Shown one piece after another: positions 44,599 through 55,990 of a stretch of 64,000 nt of DNA. The notes beneath the pieces are model-generated. The model saw only the letters and a program-made list of their open reading frames with translations, was not told the DNA's origin and did not search any database. The DNA comes from Ailurus styani (lineage: Eukaryota; Chordata; Mammalia; Carnivora; Ailuridae). The translations under genes were made by a program, and so were the position numbers. How positions within the stretch are numbered: position 1 is the stretch's first letter; the number at the start of each line of letters is the position of its first letter. The stretch covers positions 4,403,470 through 4,467,469 of the forward strand of contig LNAC01000276.1 in assembly GCA_002007465.1 (NCBI GenBank), given 5' to 3'.

Positions 44599-45334
44599 AA
44601 TTGATGTAGTTTTTTTAAAGGGGTTTTATTTGACAAAATATAAATAAAGTTTATACAGAAGGTGGATTATATGAAAATCTTGAGGGTGGTCTGTGAAGGT
44701 CAAACATTTGGGCTTAGTGCAGAGACTAATATCATCGTTGCTACTATCATTATGGTTATTATTTTTACCCACAAGGTGTCAAAGCTTGCATGTTCATAGC
44801 CTGCCAGGTGCCAGAGCTACCTTCGAGATCCTCTGGCGAGACAGGGAAGATGCCAGGCATGGGGGTGAGAAGATCCCAGGGCCTGAATTAAAGCCTCGGA
44901 TCAAGTGGCTCTCTACTTCCCCAGAGCAGCTGAAACCCCACCATTTAGCCATGGCCCTGGCCCCCAAATCCCGTCCCCAGCTGGTCCTGATGAGCGAACA
45001 GAAGCCAACCCAGCCTCTCTTAGCCCAGCTGAAAGCAGGGAGCCTGAGTCCGTGAGGGGGTGGAGCACATGGCCTCTGACCTCCCTCCCTGCTCAGATCC
45101 AGGGCAGGGCACAACTGTTAGGGTCCTGCTCTCTGGACTTCAGTGAAAGACTTAGTTAGCATCAGGAAGCAAGGTGGTGATGGGTGCCCGCACCCAGCCC
45201 AGCCTGAAGAGTTTGGGAAATCACCCTGCACAGAGCTGACTAGGGAAACAGGACACCCAGGCAAGTGTGTGGCTTCTCCCTCTGCTAGGGGGAGAGAAGG
45301 AGGCAAGGAAGTCTGTGCAAAGGGCCAGAGCCTG

Positions 45335-45800
45335 GGTAGAGGGGTGTATGAGTTCCCAGGGCTGCTTATGAATTAAGACAAATAGTAGCTTAAAACAACA
45401 CACATATATTATCCTACAGTTCCAGAGATCAGGAGTTCAAAATGAAGTCTTATGGGGCTAAAATCAAAGTATCCACAGGGCTAGTTCCTCCTGGAGGCTC
45501 TAGGGGGAGAATCCCTTCCTTGCCTTATCCAGCTTCTAGAAGCTTCCTGCATTCCTTGGTTTGAGCCCCTTTCTCCATTTCAATGCACATTGCTCCCCCT
45601 TGAATTCCATCATCCTACTTCCTTCTCTCTGATTGTGACCCTCTCCTAAAGACCCCGAGATGACACTGGGCCCCACCAGAACAATCCAGGATCATTTCTC
45701 CTTCTCCAGACCCCTTAGGTCAATCACAGCTGTGAAGTCTCTTTGCAGGGAACATACTCCCAAGATTCAGTAACAAGGACGTGGATATCTGGGGGAATCA
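45335..45800. repeat. MaLR/LTR-like interspersed repeat (family unassigned)
   Basis: 'gttcccagggctgcttatga', 'gtagcttaaaacaacacaca', 'tcctggaggctctaggggga', 'cattccttggtttgagcccc' and 'gaagtctctttgcagggaac' follow a very common mammalian repeat pattern. I place it among LTR-type repeats only tentatively. Confidence 0.45.
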
Positions 45801-45814
45801 TTGCTCTACTTACC

Positions 45815-46020
45815 ACCGTAGGGGAAGGAGGAGGGTCTTGGGGGAGAGGAGTTAGAGGCTGGGAACGGAGAGGGAAATGGGGTCAGGAGGGGGTTGGGAT
45901 GGGGCTGGAGACTGGGTGAGGATTGGGAGTGAGGTTAGGAGCCGGACTGGAGAGAGTGGGAGGAGCTAGGCATGGAAATGGGAGTGGGGATGGGGCAGTG
46001 TGGGGGTGATGGGGCTGGGA
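45815..46020 (+). repeat. G-rich degenerate simple repeat
   Basis: Repeated GGGGNTGGGG, GGAGANTGGG and GGGAGTGGGG words with little C or T. Many runs of three or more G suggest G-quadruplex potential on the plus strand. Confidence 0.7.
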
Positions 46021-46577
46021 CTCCGTCTCTGGTGGACACAGCCATCCCATCCTGGGTCAGTACCAAGAAGGAGTTCCCATGGGCTTGTAGGGGCGAGGCA
46101 GACACGACTGCGGGTGGCCAGGAGGCTGCCAATGTGCTCTGACTCTTACACTCCCCCAGACGAAGGTCTTGTGTGTTCTTCTAACTTAGGGGGCTCCTTC
46201 CTATTCTTCTCTCTCCCCTCAACTCCAGGTTTGAACCTGGGGTCTGTCTTTGGTTTCTGTCCACTGACCAGTGACCACCTGGTCCGTGTAACCAGTCACA
46301 AAGACCATCAGGCATCCCAGCCCTGTCATGACACTCGGCTGCAGAGCCACTGTTGACTCTACTCACCCCTGTTCTCTCCTCTCGCCCCTGCCATGAGCCT
46401 CAGTGGGAAAGAGAATGATTTTTGTCCTTATCTGAATTTTCATTAGCATCAAATAACACACATGCATTGTAGAAAACACAAGTTATCAAAGAGAAAATTA
46501 AACTCACTGATAATCTTATGGCCCAGACATAACTGCTGTTAATATTGAGATATTTTCAGCTTAAAAAATCATTAATA

Positions 46578-46737
46578 GGGGCACCTGGGGGGTTCTGTTG
46601 GTTAAGTGTCTGCCTTTGGTTCAGGTCATGATCTCAGGGTCCTGGGATCGAGCCCGGTGCCAGGCTCTTTGCTCAGGGAGGAGTCTGCTTCTCCTTCTCC
46701 CTCTGTGCTCTCTCTCAAGGAAATAAGTAATAGCTTT
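46578..46737 (+). mobile_element. Can-SINE, slightly diverged
   Basis: Head GGGGCACCTGGGGGGTTCTG, 'ctgcctttggttcaggtcat', CT-rich body, AAGGAAATAAGTAATAGC tail. Flanked by TTAAAAAATCATTA and TTAAAAAATCATTT. Confidence 0.92.
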
Positions 46738-46859
46738 TAAAAAATCATTTATATAATTTTTGACAAAGATTTGGGCATACTGTATATTTGTTACCTAATT
46801 TTTTTCACTTGGAATGTCATTAATCTCCTTCCATGTTTCAAAGCACTCTTCACTATAAT

Positions 46860-47270
46860 TCTTTTAAATTTTATTTTTTATTCTTAATCACATATAAAAT
46901 AAAACTTACCATCTTAACCACATGTAAGTGTAATGTTGAGTAGCATGAAGCACATTCACACTATTTTGCAACCAGCCCCCCATCCATCTCTAGAGCTTTT
47001 CTATCTTCCCAAAACGAACCTCTCTCCCCAGTTAACACTAACTTCCCATTCCCTCCCTCAGACCCTGCCTCCCACCATCTGCTCTCTGTCCTTTTGGGTG
47101 ACTCTAGGGAGGAATAACGTTTTCAAGGTTCATCCATGTTGTAGCAGATGTCAGATGTCCTTCCTTTTTAAGGCTGAATAATATTCTATTGTATGAATAG
47201 ACCATATTTTGTTCACAATGAACATTGGGGTTGTTTTTACTTTTGGCTATTATGAATAGGGCTACTATGA
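46860..47270 (-). mobile_element. L1M LINE 3' region
   Basis: 'ttaatcacatataaaataaa', 'gcacattcacactattttgc', 'aggctgaataatattctatt' and 'gggctactatgaacatgag' are the reverse-strand L1 3' UTR and terminal ORF2. Confidence 0.8.
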
Positions 47271-47274
47271 ACAT

Positions 47275-47308
47275 GAGTGTATTAATCAGGGTTCTCCAGA
47301 GAAACAGA

Positions 47309-47359
<51 letters not shown>

Positions 47360-47805
47360 ATCATATTTATTATAGGAATTGGCTCACCTGATCAGGGAGG
47401 CCAGGAAGTTCCATGATCTACCATCTATAAGCCAGAGAACCAGAAAAGATAATATAATCTGTGATATAATTCGGCACAAGTCAGAGGCCTGAGAACCAGG
47501 ACCTGATGATGGAAGTTCCAGTCTGAGTCTGAAGGCTGGAGACCCAGGAGCACCAATGCCCAAGGGCAGGAAAAGTAGCTCTCTCAAACAGAGAGCAAAT
47601 TCCTCCTTACTCCACCTTTTGCTCTATTTGGGTCCTCAATGGATTGGATGATGCCATCTGAATTAGAGCAATTTTCTTTATTCCATCACTGATTCAAATG
47701 CTAATCTCTTCCAGAAACACTCTCACAGACACACCAGAAGAAATCTTTTACTGGGTACCTGGGCATCGGTGACATTGACACATAAAATGAACCATCACAA
47801 TGGGT
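47275..47805. repeat. LTR-like interspersed repeat with an expanded (ATCT)n tract
   Basis: 'taatcagggttctccagaga', 'ataggaattggctcacctga', 'gctggagacccaggagcacc', 'ttttgctctatttgggtcct' and 'cataaaatgaaccatcaca' follow a widespread mammalian LTR-type repeat whose family I cannot name with confidence. Confidence 0.5.
47309..47359. repeat. (ATCT)n tetranucleotide repeat
   Basis: About 12-13 perfect ATCT units, a likely length-polymorphic locus. Confidence 0.97.
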
Positions 47806-47936
47806 GTTACACTATCATTTTAATGGCTGTAAGAATATCCCATTACATGAATGGATGCATTGTCATAACTGAGATAATCACCTATGTTGGAAAGCTGTAC
47901 TCTTTTCTTTTTCTTTTATAAATAATGCTAGGGTGA

Positions 47937-48160
47937 GGGGCACGCCTGAGAGTCTCAGTTAGTTGAGCGTCCAGCTCTTGGTTTCTGGCTCAGGTTGTAA
48001 TCTTGGGGTCATGGGATCAAACCCCGAAGCAGGCTCTGTGCTCAGTGGGGAGTCGGAGCCTGCTTGGGATTCTTTCCCTCTCCTTCTGCCCCTCTCCTTG
48101 CTTATTTGCACTCTCTCTCTCTCTCTCTCTAAAATGGATAAATAAATCTTTTAAAAATAA
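47937..48160 (+). mobile_element. Can-SINE, older subtype
   Basis: GGGGCACGCCTGAGAGTCTC head, 'gagcgtccagctcttggttt', CT-rich body, a (CT)n tract, AAAATGGATAAATAAATC tail. Flanks 'gctagggtgag' and 'actatggtgag' form a degraded target-site duplication. Confidence 0.9.
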
Positions 48161-48454
48161 TAATAACACTATGGTGAGTGTCTCTGAAGGTTTAATCTTC
48201 AGGCAACAAATACTAATCAAGTTTAATGCTTCTCTATGCAATATGGTAGCCTCTGACCACATGGTGGCTACTAAGCGTTTGAAATGGGGCCAGTGCCATG
48301 TTTTGAAACAACAGTATTTTGGATATGGGGTTAAATACAGGATATTATTAAAATTCATGTCGGTAGTTCCCATTTACTTTCCAAAGTGTGGCTACTAGAA
48401 AAAGTTAAGTTACGTATGTAGCTCACACAAGATTTCCGCCGGATGGTACTGGGC

Positions 48455-48690
48455 TAATAATGTTTATTGGCAGCACCAAGCACTGGGCTAACGCGATCTC
48501 ATTTCATTGTCCCAGATACCACAGGAGCTCCAGGATGTGGAACTAAAGCTGCTACTTTAGCATCGTGCCCTTAATCGCCCAGACATGCCCCCAACCCTCA
48601 CCCCGCCTCACAGGGTGATCTTACAGAGGAGAAAACAGAGGCTCACACAAGTTCAAGTGATCTGCCCTGGAGTCACACAAGGAGGGGACA
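48455..48690 (-). repeat. MIR fragment
   Basis: 'caccaagcactgggctaacg', 'tcttacagaggagaaaacag' and 'aggctcacacaagttcaagt' fit reverse MIR, with an insertion or divergence in the middle. Confidence 0.6.
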
Positions 48691-48899
48691 CTGTTTCCCA
48701 AAGGGTGGGGACCTTTTTATGACCTTAAATAATGTTGGATCCCATTGTGAGAAAGTCGAAGTCTCTTGATTTCTCTTTCTGGCTGTTTTGGTCAATGAGA
48801 AAGTCTCCGTTGGGCGCTACGGTGCCTTCAGAGCCAGTATCTGCTCCTGGTCTCCCCTTCTGGGCTAGAATTTCACCGTTTGGCTTCTCTGTATTGATT

Positions 48900-49025
48900 T
48901 TTAGACAGCTTTACTGAGGTATAGTTGAGATAAAATAAACACGTGTTTAAAATCTATAATTCAATACATCTTGACATACACACATGCCTTTGAAACCACC
49001 ACCACAATCCAGAGAGGGAAACAGA
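48900..49025 (-). mobile_element. L1M 3' UTR fragment
   Basis: 'agacagctttactgaggtat', 'agttgagataaaataaacac' and 'ataattcaatacatcttgac' are the reverse L1M 3' end. Confidence 0.7.
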
Positions 49026-49199
49026 CCCATCTTAGCATAGGTTTCTATACTTGCTTTCTATTTATCTACTTTTCTAGCTTGCCATTTTAGGGGAGCACTG
49101 TTAAATTGTCCTTTTGAAATAAATGTGTGGATTCACATTTTTGAAAAGTGAGTTCATTTGAAAACCCTGTTTAAGTAATTCGTGGTGACAGGTTCAGTT

Positions 49200-49585
49200 G
49201 GACAAAGTTTAAAATCTGAAAATGCCCAAGGCTATGAAGGATGTGATTGAGCAACAGGTGAAATCTGAACATGGTCATATATTGTAATAGTGCTGTATCA
49301 GAATAAGATTTTCCAATTTGATAAAAGACTTGTAGTTATGTAAGAGAGTATCCTAGTTGTTGGGAGATATGTCCTTAAATATTTAGAAACAAGGGGACAC
49401 GTTGTTCACGACTTGTCTTGAAATAGTTTCATAAAAACCGGGGTTGGGAGGTCAGTGAGGGAAGGAGGAAGGGAGAAAAATATGGCAAAATGTAAGTGAT
49501 TGATGCATTTGAGTGAAAGGTATATGGCAGTTCATTGTATTCTTGGGACTTTTCTGTTGCAATAGAAATGTTAAAAAAAAAAGTT
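49200..49585 (+). mobile_element. L1M 3' end
   Basis: 'gggagatatgtccttaaata', 'cacgttgttcacgacttgtc', 'ggtatatggcagttcattgt' and 'ttgcaatagaaatgttaaaa' resemble an old L1M 3' terminus. Confidence 0.6.
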
Positions 49586-49754
49586 GGCTAATCAGAAGTA
49601 TTGCTGAGGATGGGGAGCATGAAACTCTCATCCCTGACTGGTGGAAATGTGTGATGGTCAACCGCTCTGAAAACAATTTGACATTGTCTAGTGTAGTGCT
49701 GAGCGGGATAGGTCAATTACTAGACTAAGAAAATGTCTCAAGAGGTAGAGTTTA

Positions 49755-49930
49755 GGGGTTCCTGGGGGGCTCAGTGGGTTAAGCCTCTGCCTTTGGCTCA
49801 GGTCATGATCTCAGCTTCCTGGGATGGAGCCTCTCATTGGGCTCTCTGCTCAGCGGGGAGCCTGCTTCCCCCTCTCCCTCTGCCTGCCTCTCTGCCTCCT
49901 TGTGATCTCTCTCTCTCTCTCTCTGTCAAA

Positions 49931-49973
<43 letters not shown>

Positions 49974-49989
49974 AAATCTTAAAAAAAAG
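49755..49989 (+). mobile_element. Can-SINE with long AAAT tail
   Basis: Head GGGGTTCCTGGGGGGCTCAG, 'gcctctgcctttggctcagg', body with 'tgcctccttgtgatctctct', (AAAT)n tail at 49928-49972, then poly-A. Confidence 0.94.
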
Positions 49990-50330
49990 AGTAAGAGTTT
50001 ATTTCTCACACAAGCAATATTCACTGAGTGTGTGTATCTACCCTGGAGAGCTGTCCGTCAGGTGGCCCAGGCTCCTCCCATCTTGTGATGCTCCCATTCT
50101 CAACGTGGGATCTCCACCCCCAACATGAACTTTTCAGGGTGACCCCAGTAGGAAAAGAAAACCCATGGAAGACACACTGGATTCTTAATCCCCTAGATCC
50201 AGAAGCGCTTGCCTTACTTTAGCATACTTTCTATTGGTCAAAATGAGTCCACATGACCTCATGGGTGCAAGGGGAGCTGGGAAATGTAGTCTCTCGCAGT
50301 TGCTCCTCTGTTACAGTTCTACCCTATGGA

Positions 50331-50512
50331 GGGGCACCTGGGTGGTTCAGTTGGTTGACTTTGGCTTGGCTCATGATCCCAGGGTCCTTGGATTGGGCCC
50401 CACGTGGGGCTCCCTGCTCAGTGGTGAGTCTGTTTCTCCCTCTCCTTCTGCTCTTCCCCTGGCTTGTTCTCTCTCTCTCAAATAAATAAATAAAATATTA
50501 AAAAAAAAAAAA
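50331..50512 (+). mobile_element. Can-SINE
   Basis: Head GGGGCACCTGGGTGGTTCAG, CT-rich body, AAATAAATAAATAAAATATT and poly-A. Target-site duplication TCTACCCTATGGA and TCTACCCAATGGA. Confidence 0.95.
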
Positions 50513-51475
50513 CTCTACCCAATGGAAAGGGAGCCTGAATCTTGGTGACAGACCAGGCTGCTTCCACCACATTCACCACCGTCACAAAGGAACATATCCT
50601 GCAGTTGGGAATTTCCCTCCTGGATTTATGTCCTTCTGAGAAACCATCAGACATGGACTCAGGAGTCATGCACAGCTATTCAGAGCAGCCTTACTAGCCA
50701 TAGCAAAACTTTGGAATTACCCTGAATACTCATGAATTGGAGACTTGATATATAAATGACGGTATTTTCAATGACATAAACAAATGAACAGCAGGAACAT
50801 GCATTGACACAAATGCCTCGACAAGATGATAATGGCCCCCCAAAAAAGTCACAAAACAGTACATCTAGTTATAAAATGACCAAAATTCAGGCTACATCAA
50901 ACAAATAATATTTAGGGTGAGGCCATTCATCCATGTATATGGGAGTATCATTTGTTAAAATATGGCAGTATTGGTTGGTACTTAGCTGCTGCTTCAAGTC
51001 CCCCTCATTCCAGTGCATCCCCGACCACCGTGATTTTGTCCCTATGACCCTACAGATGTCCTCACGACCCAGAAGTTACGGGTTAAGATCCAGTAACTAT
51101 TTTTAATCTTGTCTAGGTTTAGGGAGACATAGATATGTGATTTTTTAAAATGCTTAAAAAAAAAAAAAGCAAAGTAATGGTGAACACCAACTCCAGAATA
51201 GAGGTCATTTCAGTGGCAGGATCGGGGGAAAGGCTGCATCTAGTAAGAGTTGCACAGAAATTTTTACTGGGGTCAGTGTGCTTCCTTCCTGGTTCCCTCC
51301 CAATACTCCAGGACGACAAAGGGAAGATATTATTAAACCCCATTAGGGGCCATTCTCAGAGCCACGTGAACTGTTCCTGCTTCAGCCACATCCCCAAGTG
51401 GTTTCAAAGTTTCAAGAAGTCTACCAGAATTGCTTTTTAATGTGGATTAACTCCGTGACTTATTTGCAGAAGCAT

Positions 51476-51665
51476 TGTCAGGTAAAATACAGGACGTCCA
51501 GTTGAATTTGAATTTCAGATAAGATAAACAATGAATAATTTCTAGCATAAGTGTGTCTTAAGGATTGCGTGGGATTGACCGAACCACTGAAAAAGTATTC
51601 CTTGTGCATCTGAAATTCAAATTTAAATAGGCATCCTGTATTCTTATTTGTTCAATCTGACAACC
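51476..51665. mobile_element. Foldback (palindromic) DNA transposon
   Basis: The left arm has TTGTCAGGTAAAATACAGGA and 'gaatttgaatttcagataag'. The right arm has the reverse complement in mirror order: 'tctgaaattcaaatttaaat', 'catcctgtattcttatttg' and TCTGACAA. The arms are about 85-95 bp and nearly meet in the middle. This matches a known type of mammalian palindromic MER element, name uncertain. Confidence 0.75.
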
Positions 51666-52034
51666 CCACTTTGGAAGTTTTCCTTTAACCAAACCCCTAC
51701 CCCATTCCTCCCTCCAATTAGAGAGTTTCACAAAATGTATCCTTCATTGTCTCCACTTCTGAGATCCTATAACCTCCAATGGTTATTCGGAGGCTAGCCT
51801 TTTGCTGTACTCCTATTATTCACCTGCAGGGGAATAGTGACAGTTTGGGAAACATATTGCGAACTGGGATTTCTGCCAGATTTTAAGGTTCAAAGGATTT
51901 CAGCTTGTAAATCTAGCCCTGAAATTTAACGTTTCTCTCCAACATCACAGCCAAGATCCCTGTGGTCCAGAGGGAAAGACTCTGCCCATCCCTTCCCTTT
52001 CAAAGGGAGGAGAGCCCCACCCCCAAAGCCTAAG

Positions 52035-52400
52035 TTATGAATCAAATTGTGTCCCCCTCTCCCACACCCCAAAAAGGTATATGGTAGTAGTAACTTCCCA
52101 GGACCTCGGAATGTGACTTATTCAGAGACAAGGTCTTTATAGAGGTGATTAACTTAAGATGAAGTCATTAGGATGGGCTGTAATCCATATGATTGGCATC
52201 CTTTTTTTTTTAAAGATTTTATTTATTTATTTGACAGAGAGAGAGAGAGAGAGATCACAAGTAGGCAGAGAAGCAGGCAGAGAGAGAGGGGGAAGCAGGC
52301 TCCCTGCTGAGCAGAGACCCTGAGATCATGACCTGAGCCAAAGGCAGAGGCTTAACCCACTGAGCCACCCAGGCGCCCAACTAATTTCCCTTTTAAAAAA
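52035..52400 (+). repeat. MaLR-type LTR fragment, SINE-interrupted
   Basis: 'gaatcaaattgtgtccccct', 'cctcggaatgtgacttattc', 'gagacaaggtctttatagag' and 'gatgggctgtaatccatatg' follow an MLT/MST-style LTR. A SINE at 52202-52378 cuts it just before the expected 'ccttataaaaag' region. Confidence 0.55.
52202..52378 (-). mobile_element. Can-SINE with internal deletion
   Basis: Reverse orientation with 'tcacaagtaggcagagaagc' and a 'gagccacccaggcgccc' end. Compared with sister copies, the segment between 'gagcagaga' and 'ccctgagatcatg' is missing. Confidence 0.93.
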
Positions 52401-52427
52401 GATGAGTTTCAAAGACTGGGACAGATG

Positions 52428-52447
52428 GGGTCCCTGGGTGGCTCAGT
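52428..52447 (+). mobile_element. Can-SINE head stub
   Basis: GGGGTCCCTGGGTGGCTCAG with no recognisable body after it; a truncated copy or deletion remnant only about 50 bp from the preceding SINE. Confidence 0.6.
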
Positions 52448-52479
52448 TGATTATATCTTAGAATAATTTAAAAAAAAGA

Positions 52480-53580
52480 GGGAGTGATAAATTGTGTCAA
52501 AAACTGCTAACAGGACTAACAACACAATGAACTGATGGTTGACCATTGAATCTGTTGTAACTTTCGGTCCCTGATTTGAGATCTTTCTTCTTTTTTAAAA
52601 CAGGCATTTATAGCTATAAATTTCCCTCTAAACACTGCTTTAATTGCATCTCATACATTTTGATGTTTCGTCTTTTTTGTTGTTCTTCTCAAAGTATTTT
52701 CTAATTTCCCTTGTGTGACCTTTGATTTAGCTATTGAAGTTGGTCATCGAATGTGGCCATCTGGAAGCCATTAATGACCTTGACAGTTGGCGTCTCAATG
52801 GAGTCGTGAGGGGGGAGTCCAATTAGAGTGGGTCCAGGAGATAATGAAAAGTGAAGGAGTGGAAACCAAGAAAAGATTAAACTCTTAGAAGGATTTTTTT
52901 TTTCTGTAAAGGAGAGTAAAGAAATGGGTAATAACTGGAGGACATTGTGGAATTATGTGTCTATATTTTTTTAAGATGGGAGCTATTACCACATGTTTAT
53001 AAGCTAATGGGAATAATGAAGGAGAGAGGGAACATCTGATGTCGTAAGAGAAAGCAGAGACTTATTGAGAGTGATGACCTTGAGTGGAATGGAATCCAGG
53101 ACGTAGGTAGAGAGTTGGCCGTGGCTGGGAGCCTGGATAGCTCCGTCATCATAACAAGAGAGAAGGCAATGTTGATGGCCTAAGTGCTATGGAAGTTAAC
53201 CTTCTGTGGCTTTGTTTTTGCAGAAGGTAGGAGGCGAGGTCAGGAATTGAGAGGAGGAAGGGGAAGGTTTGAGGGGAGAAGGCAAGGTGAGACATTACCA
53301 TGTGAGATAGTGGTTGAGTGATTGGACCAGGGCACATAGTAGGATCGCTGAGCAGCAGATTGGTGGTCAAAAACCTCAAGGGAGGCCACTCAGCATGGCT
53401 GCATATGAGGCTTCCCAGGTACGGGTGAGGAGTAGATGAGGGGCTGGCTTTAATCTGGCTGTCTGACCACCAAAATGTGATGAAGGAAGAGGCAGATGAG
53501 GGAGTTGAGAACATCCATCAAGGAGTTATTGTGATGACAGCCCATGTCTCTCAACCGAGTGAGGGGATAGGGGAAAAGGG
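52480..53580 (+). repeat. Ancient interspersed repeat, 3' half (family unnamed)
   Basis: 'gagtgataaattgtgtcaaa', 'gttgaccattgaatctgt', then after an insert 'catctggaagccattaatga', 'gtgggtccaggagataatga' and 'gatgggagctattaccacat'. I recognise the order from a common old mammalian repeat but cannot name it. The region 58610-59510 matches the other half of the same consensus. Confidence 0.5.
52556..52745 (-). mobile_element. L1 ORF2 fragment nested in the ancient repeat
   Basis: 'atttatagctataaatttcc', 'ctctaaacactgctttaatt', 'gcatctcatacattttgatg' and 'tattttctaatttcccttgt' are reverse-strand L1 ORF2. The host repeat is continuous if this block is removed. Confidence 0.7.
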
Positions 53581-53844
53581 GAGGGTGGGGCTCATGGATT
53601 ATAAATTTTAGCAGAGCTAAAGGATTGTTTGGATAGGAATACCAAATGGAATGAGCTAGAAAGAAAAGAAGTGTGGGTTGGTGAGCAGGGTGCTTGAGAA
53701 CACAGAGAGTGATGCAGATTTTGGAAATGACAAGGTCTAAAACAAGACCACGAGAGGTGGGGGCTGAGGTAGAGGGGAGGACAAGTTGAGAGGGAAAGAA
53801 GAGTGGAAGGGATTGGAAGTTGCATACCCAGAAGGGTCATTAAG

Positions 53845-54075
53845 CTCAGTAGTTCTCAAACAAGGCCGGTTCTGCCTCCAATGGACACTTGGACATATCT
53901 GGAGAGATTTTTGGTTGTCACAACAACTTGGTGGTGGTATTGGGGAGTGGTTCTATTAGCCTTGAGTGGGTGGAGACCAGAGATGCTGCTCAATATCCTA
54001 TAGTGCTCAGGCATACCCCATGACCAAGAATGGTCTGGCCCCAAAGTATCAACAGTACTGAGGTTAGAAACCCTG
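53845..54075 (+). mobile_element. MER5A-type hAT-Charlie element
   Basis: 'cagtagttctcaaacaaggc', 'ggacacttggacatatctgg', 'ttttggttgtcacaacaact' and 'gaggttagaaaccctgg' give a nearly complete MER5A. Confidence 0.88.
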
Positions 54076-54509
54076 GTCTATGTGGATACTGAAATCAGTA
54101 AGGATTATGCCCAGAGAAGTGTTTGAGAAAGGGAAAATAACCCAGGACATACAATTGTGAAGGGATGAGAGGACATCCCCTAACAGATAAACAAGCAAGA
54201 TAAACAAGCCATGGGTATTGTTTAGTGACTGAGATTCAAAGCTGCAGAATGTCAGAGAAGTGTTAGAAGCCATGATGGAGGAAGGGCACCTACTCACCCC
54301 AAGGGGCACAGGGGTGTGAGGAGCTGGGAGAGAAAACAGTCATGACCTAGAGGCTCACAGTCCATGGGGGAGAACCAAGCTTCTGGTGTGGGAGAAGGTA
54401 AAGAGCGTGTTTCGTCAAGAGGTTGAGAATACAGGGAATTTTCTTTAGGAAGAATTGTGATTTCCTGAAGATATAATTGAAGTATTTCAAGGTTTGAGGA
54501 GGACTACTA

Positions 54510-55670
54510 AAAAACGAAAAGGCATACCATTAACTGGAAGAAGACGTTTGGAATACTTACATCTCACAACGGGCTTATTGCCAGAATACACAACGCGCTC
54601 TTGCAACTCAATAATAAGAGGACAAATGACAAAGAGCTCAGAAAAGACACTTCACAAAAGGAGACATGGAGATGGCCAAAAGGCACACGAGAAGATGCCT
54701 AAAATCATTAGTCATCTGGGGAAGTGAGCATTAAAACCACAAGGGTATACCATTACACACCCATTGGCTGAACTAAGATTTTTAAAACAACAACCTGTCT
54801 CTAGAAAGTGATGTAGAGGATGTAGAGTAATTGGAACGCTCATACATCTCTGGTGGGTGTGTAAAATGGTGGAACCACTTTGGAAAATGATTGGCACTTT
54901 TCTTTTTTTTTTTTTTTTTTTTTAGATTTTTTTTTATTTATTTATTTGACAGAGAGAGAGAGAGATCACAAGTAGGCAGAGAGGCAGGCAGAGAGAGAGG
55001 AGGAAGCAGGCTCCCTGCCGAGCAGAGAGCCCGATGTGGGCCTCGATCCCAGGACCCTGAGATCATGACCTGAGCCGAAGGCAGAGGCTTTAAACCGCTG
55101 AGCCACCCAGGCGCCCGATTGGCACTTTTCTTAAAAGTTAAACCCTTCTATATGATCCAGCCACTCCACTTGATACTTACCCAAAGGAAGGAAAAATATA
55201 TGCTTGCACGAAGTCTTGTACACAAATGGTCAGAGCAGCTTTACTTACAATAGCCCAAACTGGAAACAACCCAAATGTTCATCATCTGGTGAATGGATGA
55301 CTTTTAGTACATCTAGTACATCATACAATGAAAAGGAATGAATCAATGCATATACACAATGGCACAGTGAATTTCAAAACATGGTGAGTGAAAGAAGCCA
55401 GTCACCGAAGACTATATACTATTCCATTTTATGAAATTCTGCTAAGGATAATCTAATCTAGAGTGACAGAAAATTGGACCAATGATTGGGGATGAGATGG
55501 GGGGGGTAGATTGCAAAGGGACCCAAGGGACCTTTGGGGGGTCATGGAAATGTTCTCTATCTGGACTGTGGCAGTCGTTGCAGGATTTTGTCAAAACTCA
55601 TCAAACTGTACACTTAAAATGGACCTATTTTATTATCCAAACATTATACTTCAATAGAGTGGGCTTTAAA
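54510..55670 (+). mobile_element. L1M LINE 3' portion, SINE-interrupted
   Basis: 'tacatctcacaacgggctta', 'cactatataaaccac'-type remnants, 'ggtgggtgtgtaaaatggtg', and past the SINE 'atgatccagccactccactt', 'caatagcccaaactggaaac' and 'gtgagtgaaagaagccagtc' run in ORF2-to-3' UTR order. Coding frames are broken. Confidence 0.8.
54905..55116 (-). mobile_element. Can-SINE inside L1, perfect target-site duplication
   Basis: Reverse orientation with a 20-T tail, 'tcacaagtaggcagagaggc', 'gagccgaaggcagaggcttt' and a 'gagccacccaggcgccc' end. GATTGGCACTTTTCTT occurs at both sides, so the insertion is young. Confidence 0.96.
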
Positions 55671-55699
55671 ACAAGATGGACAGGGAAAGACAAGGGGGA

Positions 55700-55990
55700 A
55701 AAATAGAGGTGCATAGAGTTGCGGTCTTTGAATCATGAAGTCTACATTATCTAATTACCTGCTCGTTTCCCCCCTTAGATAGTACATCAAGGGAATAAAA
55801 ATGGTAGTATCTTGGAGTATCCAGGCTATACCTACTGAGAAGGTGCGTGGAGGAAATTTCTAGATCTTGAACAGGGTGATGGTTACACAGGTATACATCC
55901 ATGTAAAAAAAAAAATCATTGTGCTCTACAGTTAAGATGCATGAACTTTGTTGAGTGTACGTTATACTCCAATAATTTTTTAAAAATTCT
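55700..55990 (+). mobile_element. L1-like 3' end fragment
   Basis: 'gggtgatggttacacaggta', 'catccatgtaaaaaaaaaaa' and 'gtgtacgttatactccaata' resemble an L1 3' terminus. Confidence 0.55.

Larger units (their letters stand above)
49590..50960 (+). mobile_element. L1 ORF2 remnant broken by two SINEs
   Basis: The left part ('gagcatgaaactctcatccc', 'actggtggaaatgtgtgatg') runs to about 49740. After the SINEs at 49755 and 50331 the similarity resumes ('tgcacagctattcagagcag', 'ccttactagccatagcaaaa') to about 50960. Intervening 49990-50330 is unassigned. Confidence 0.55.
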
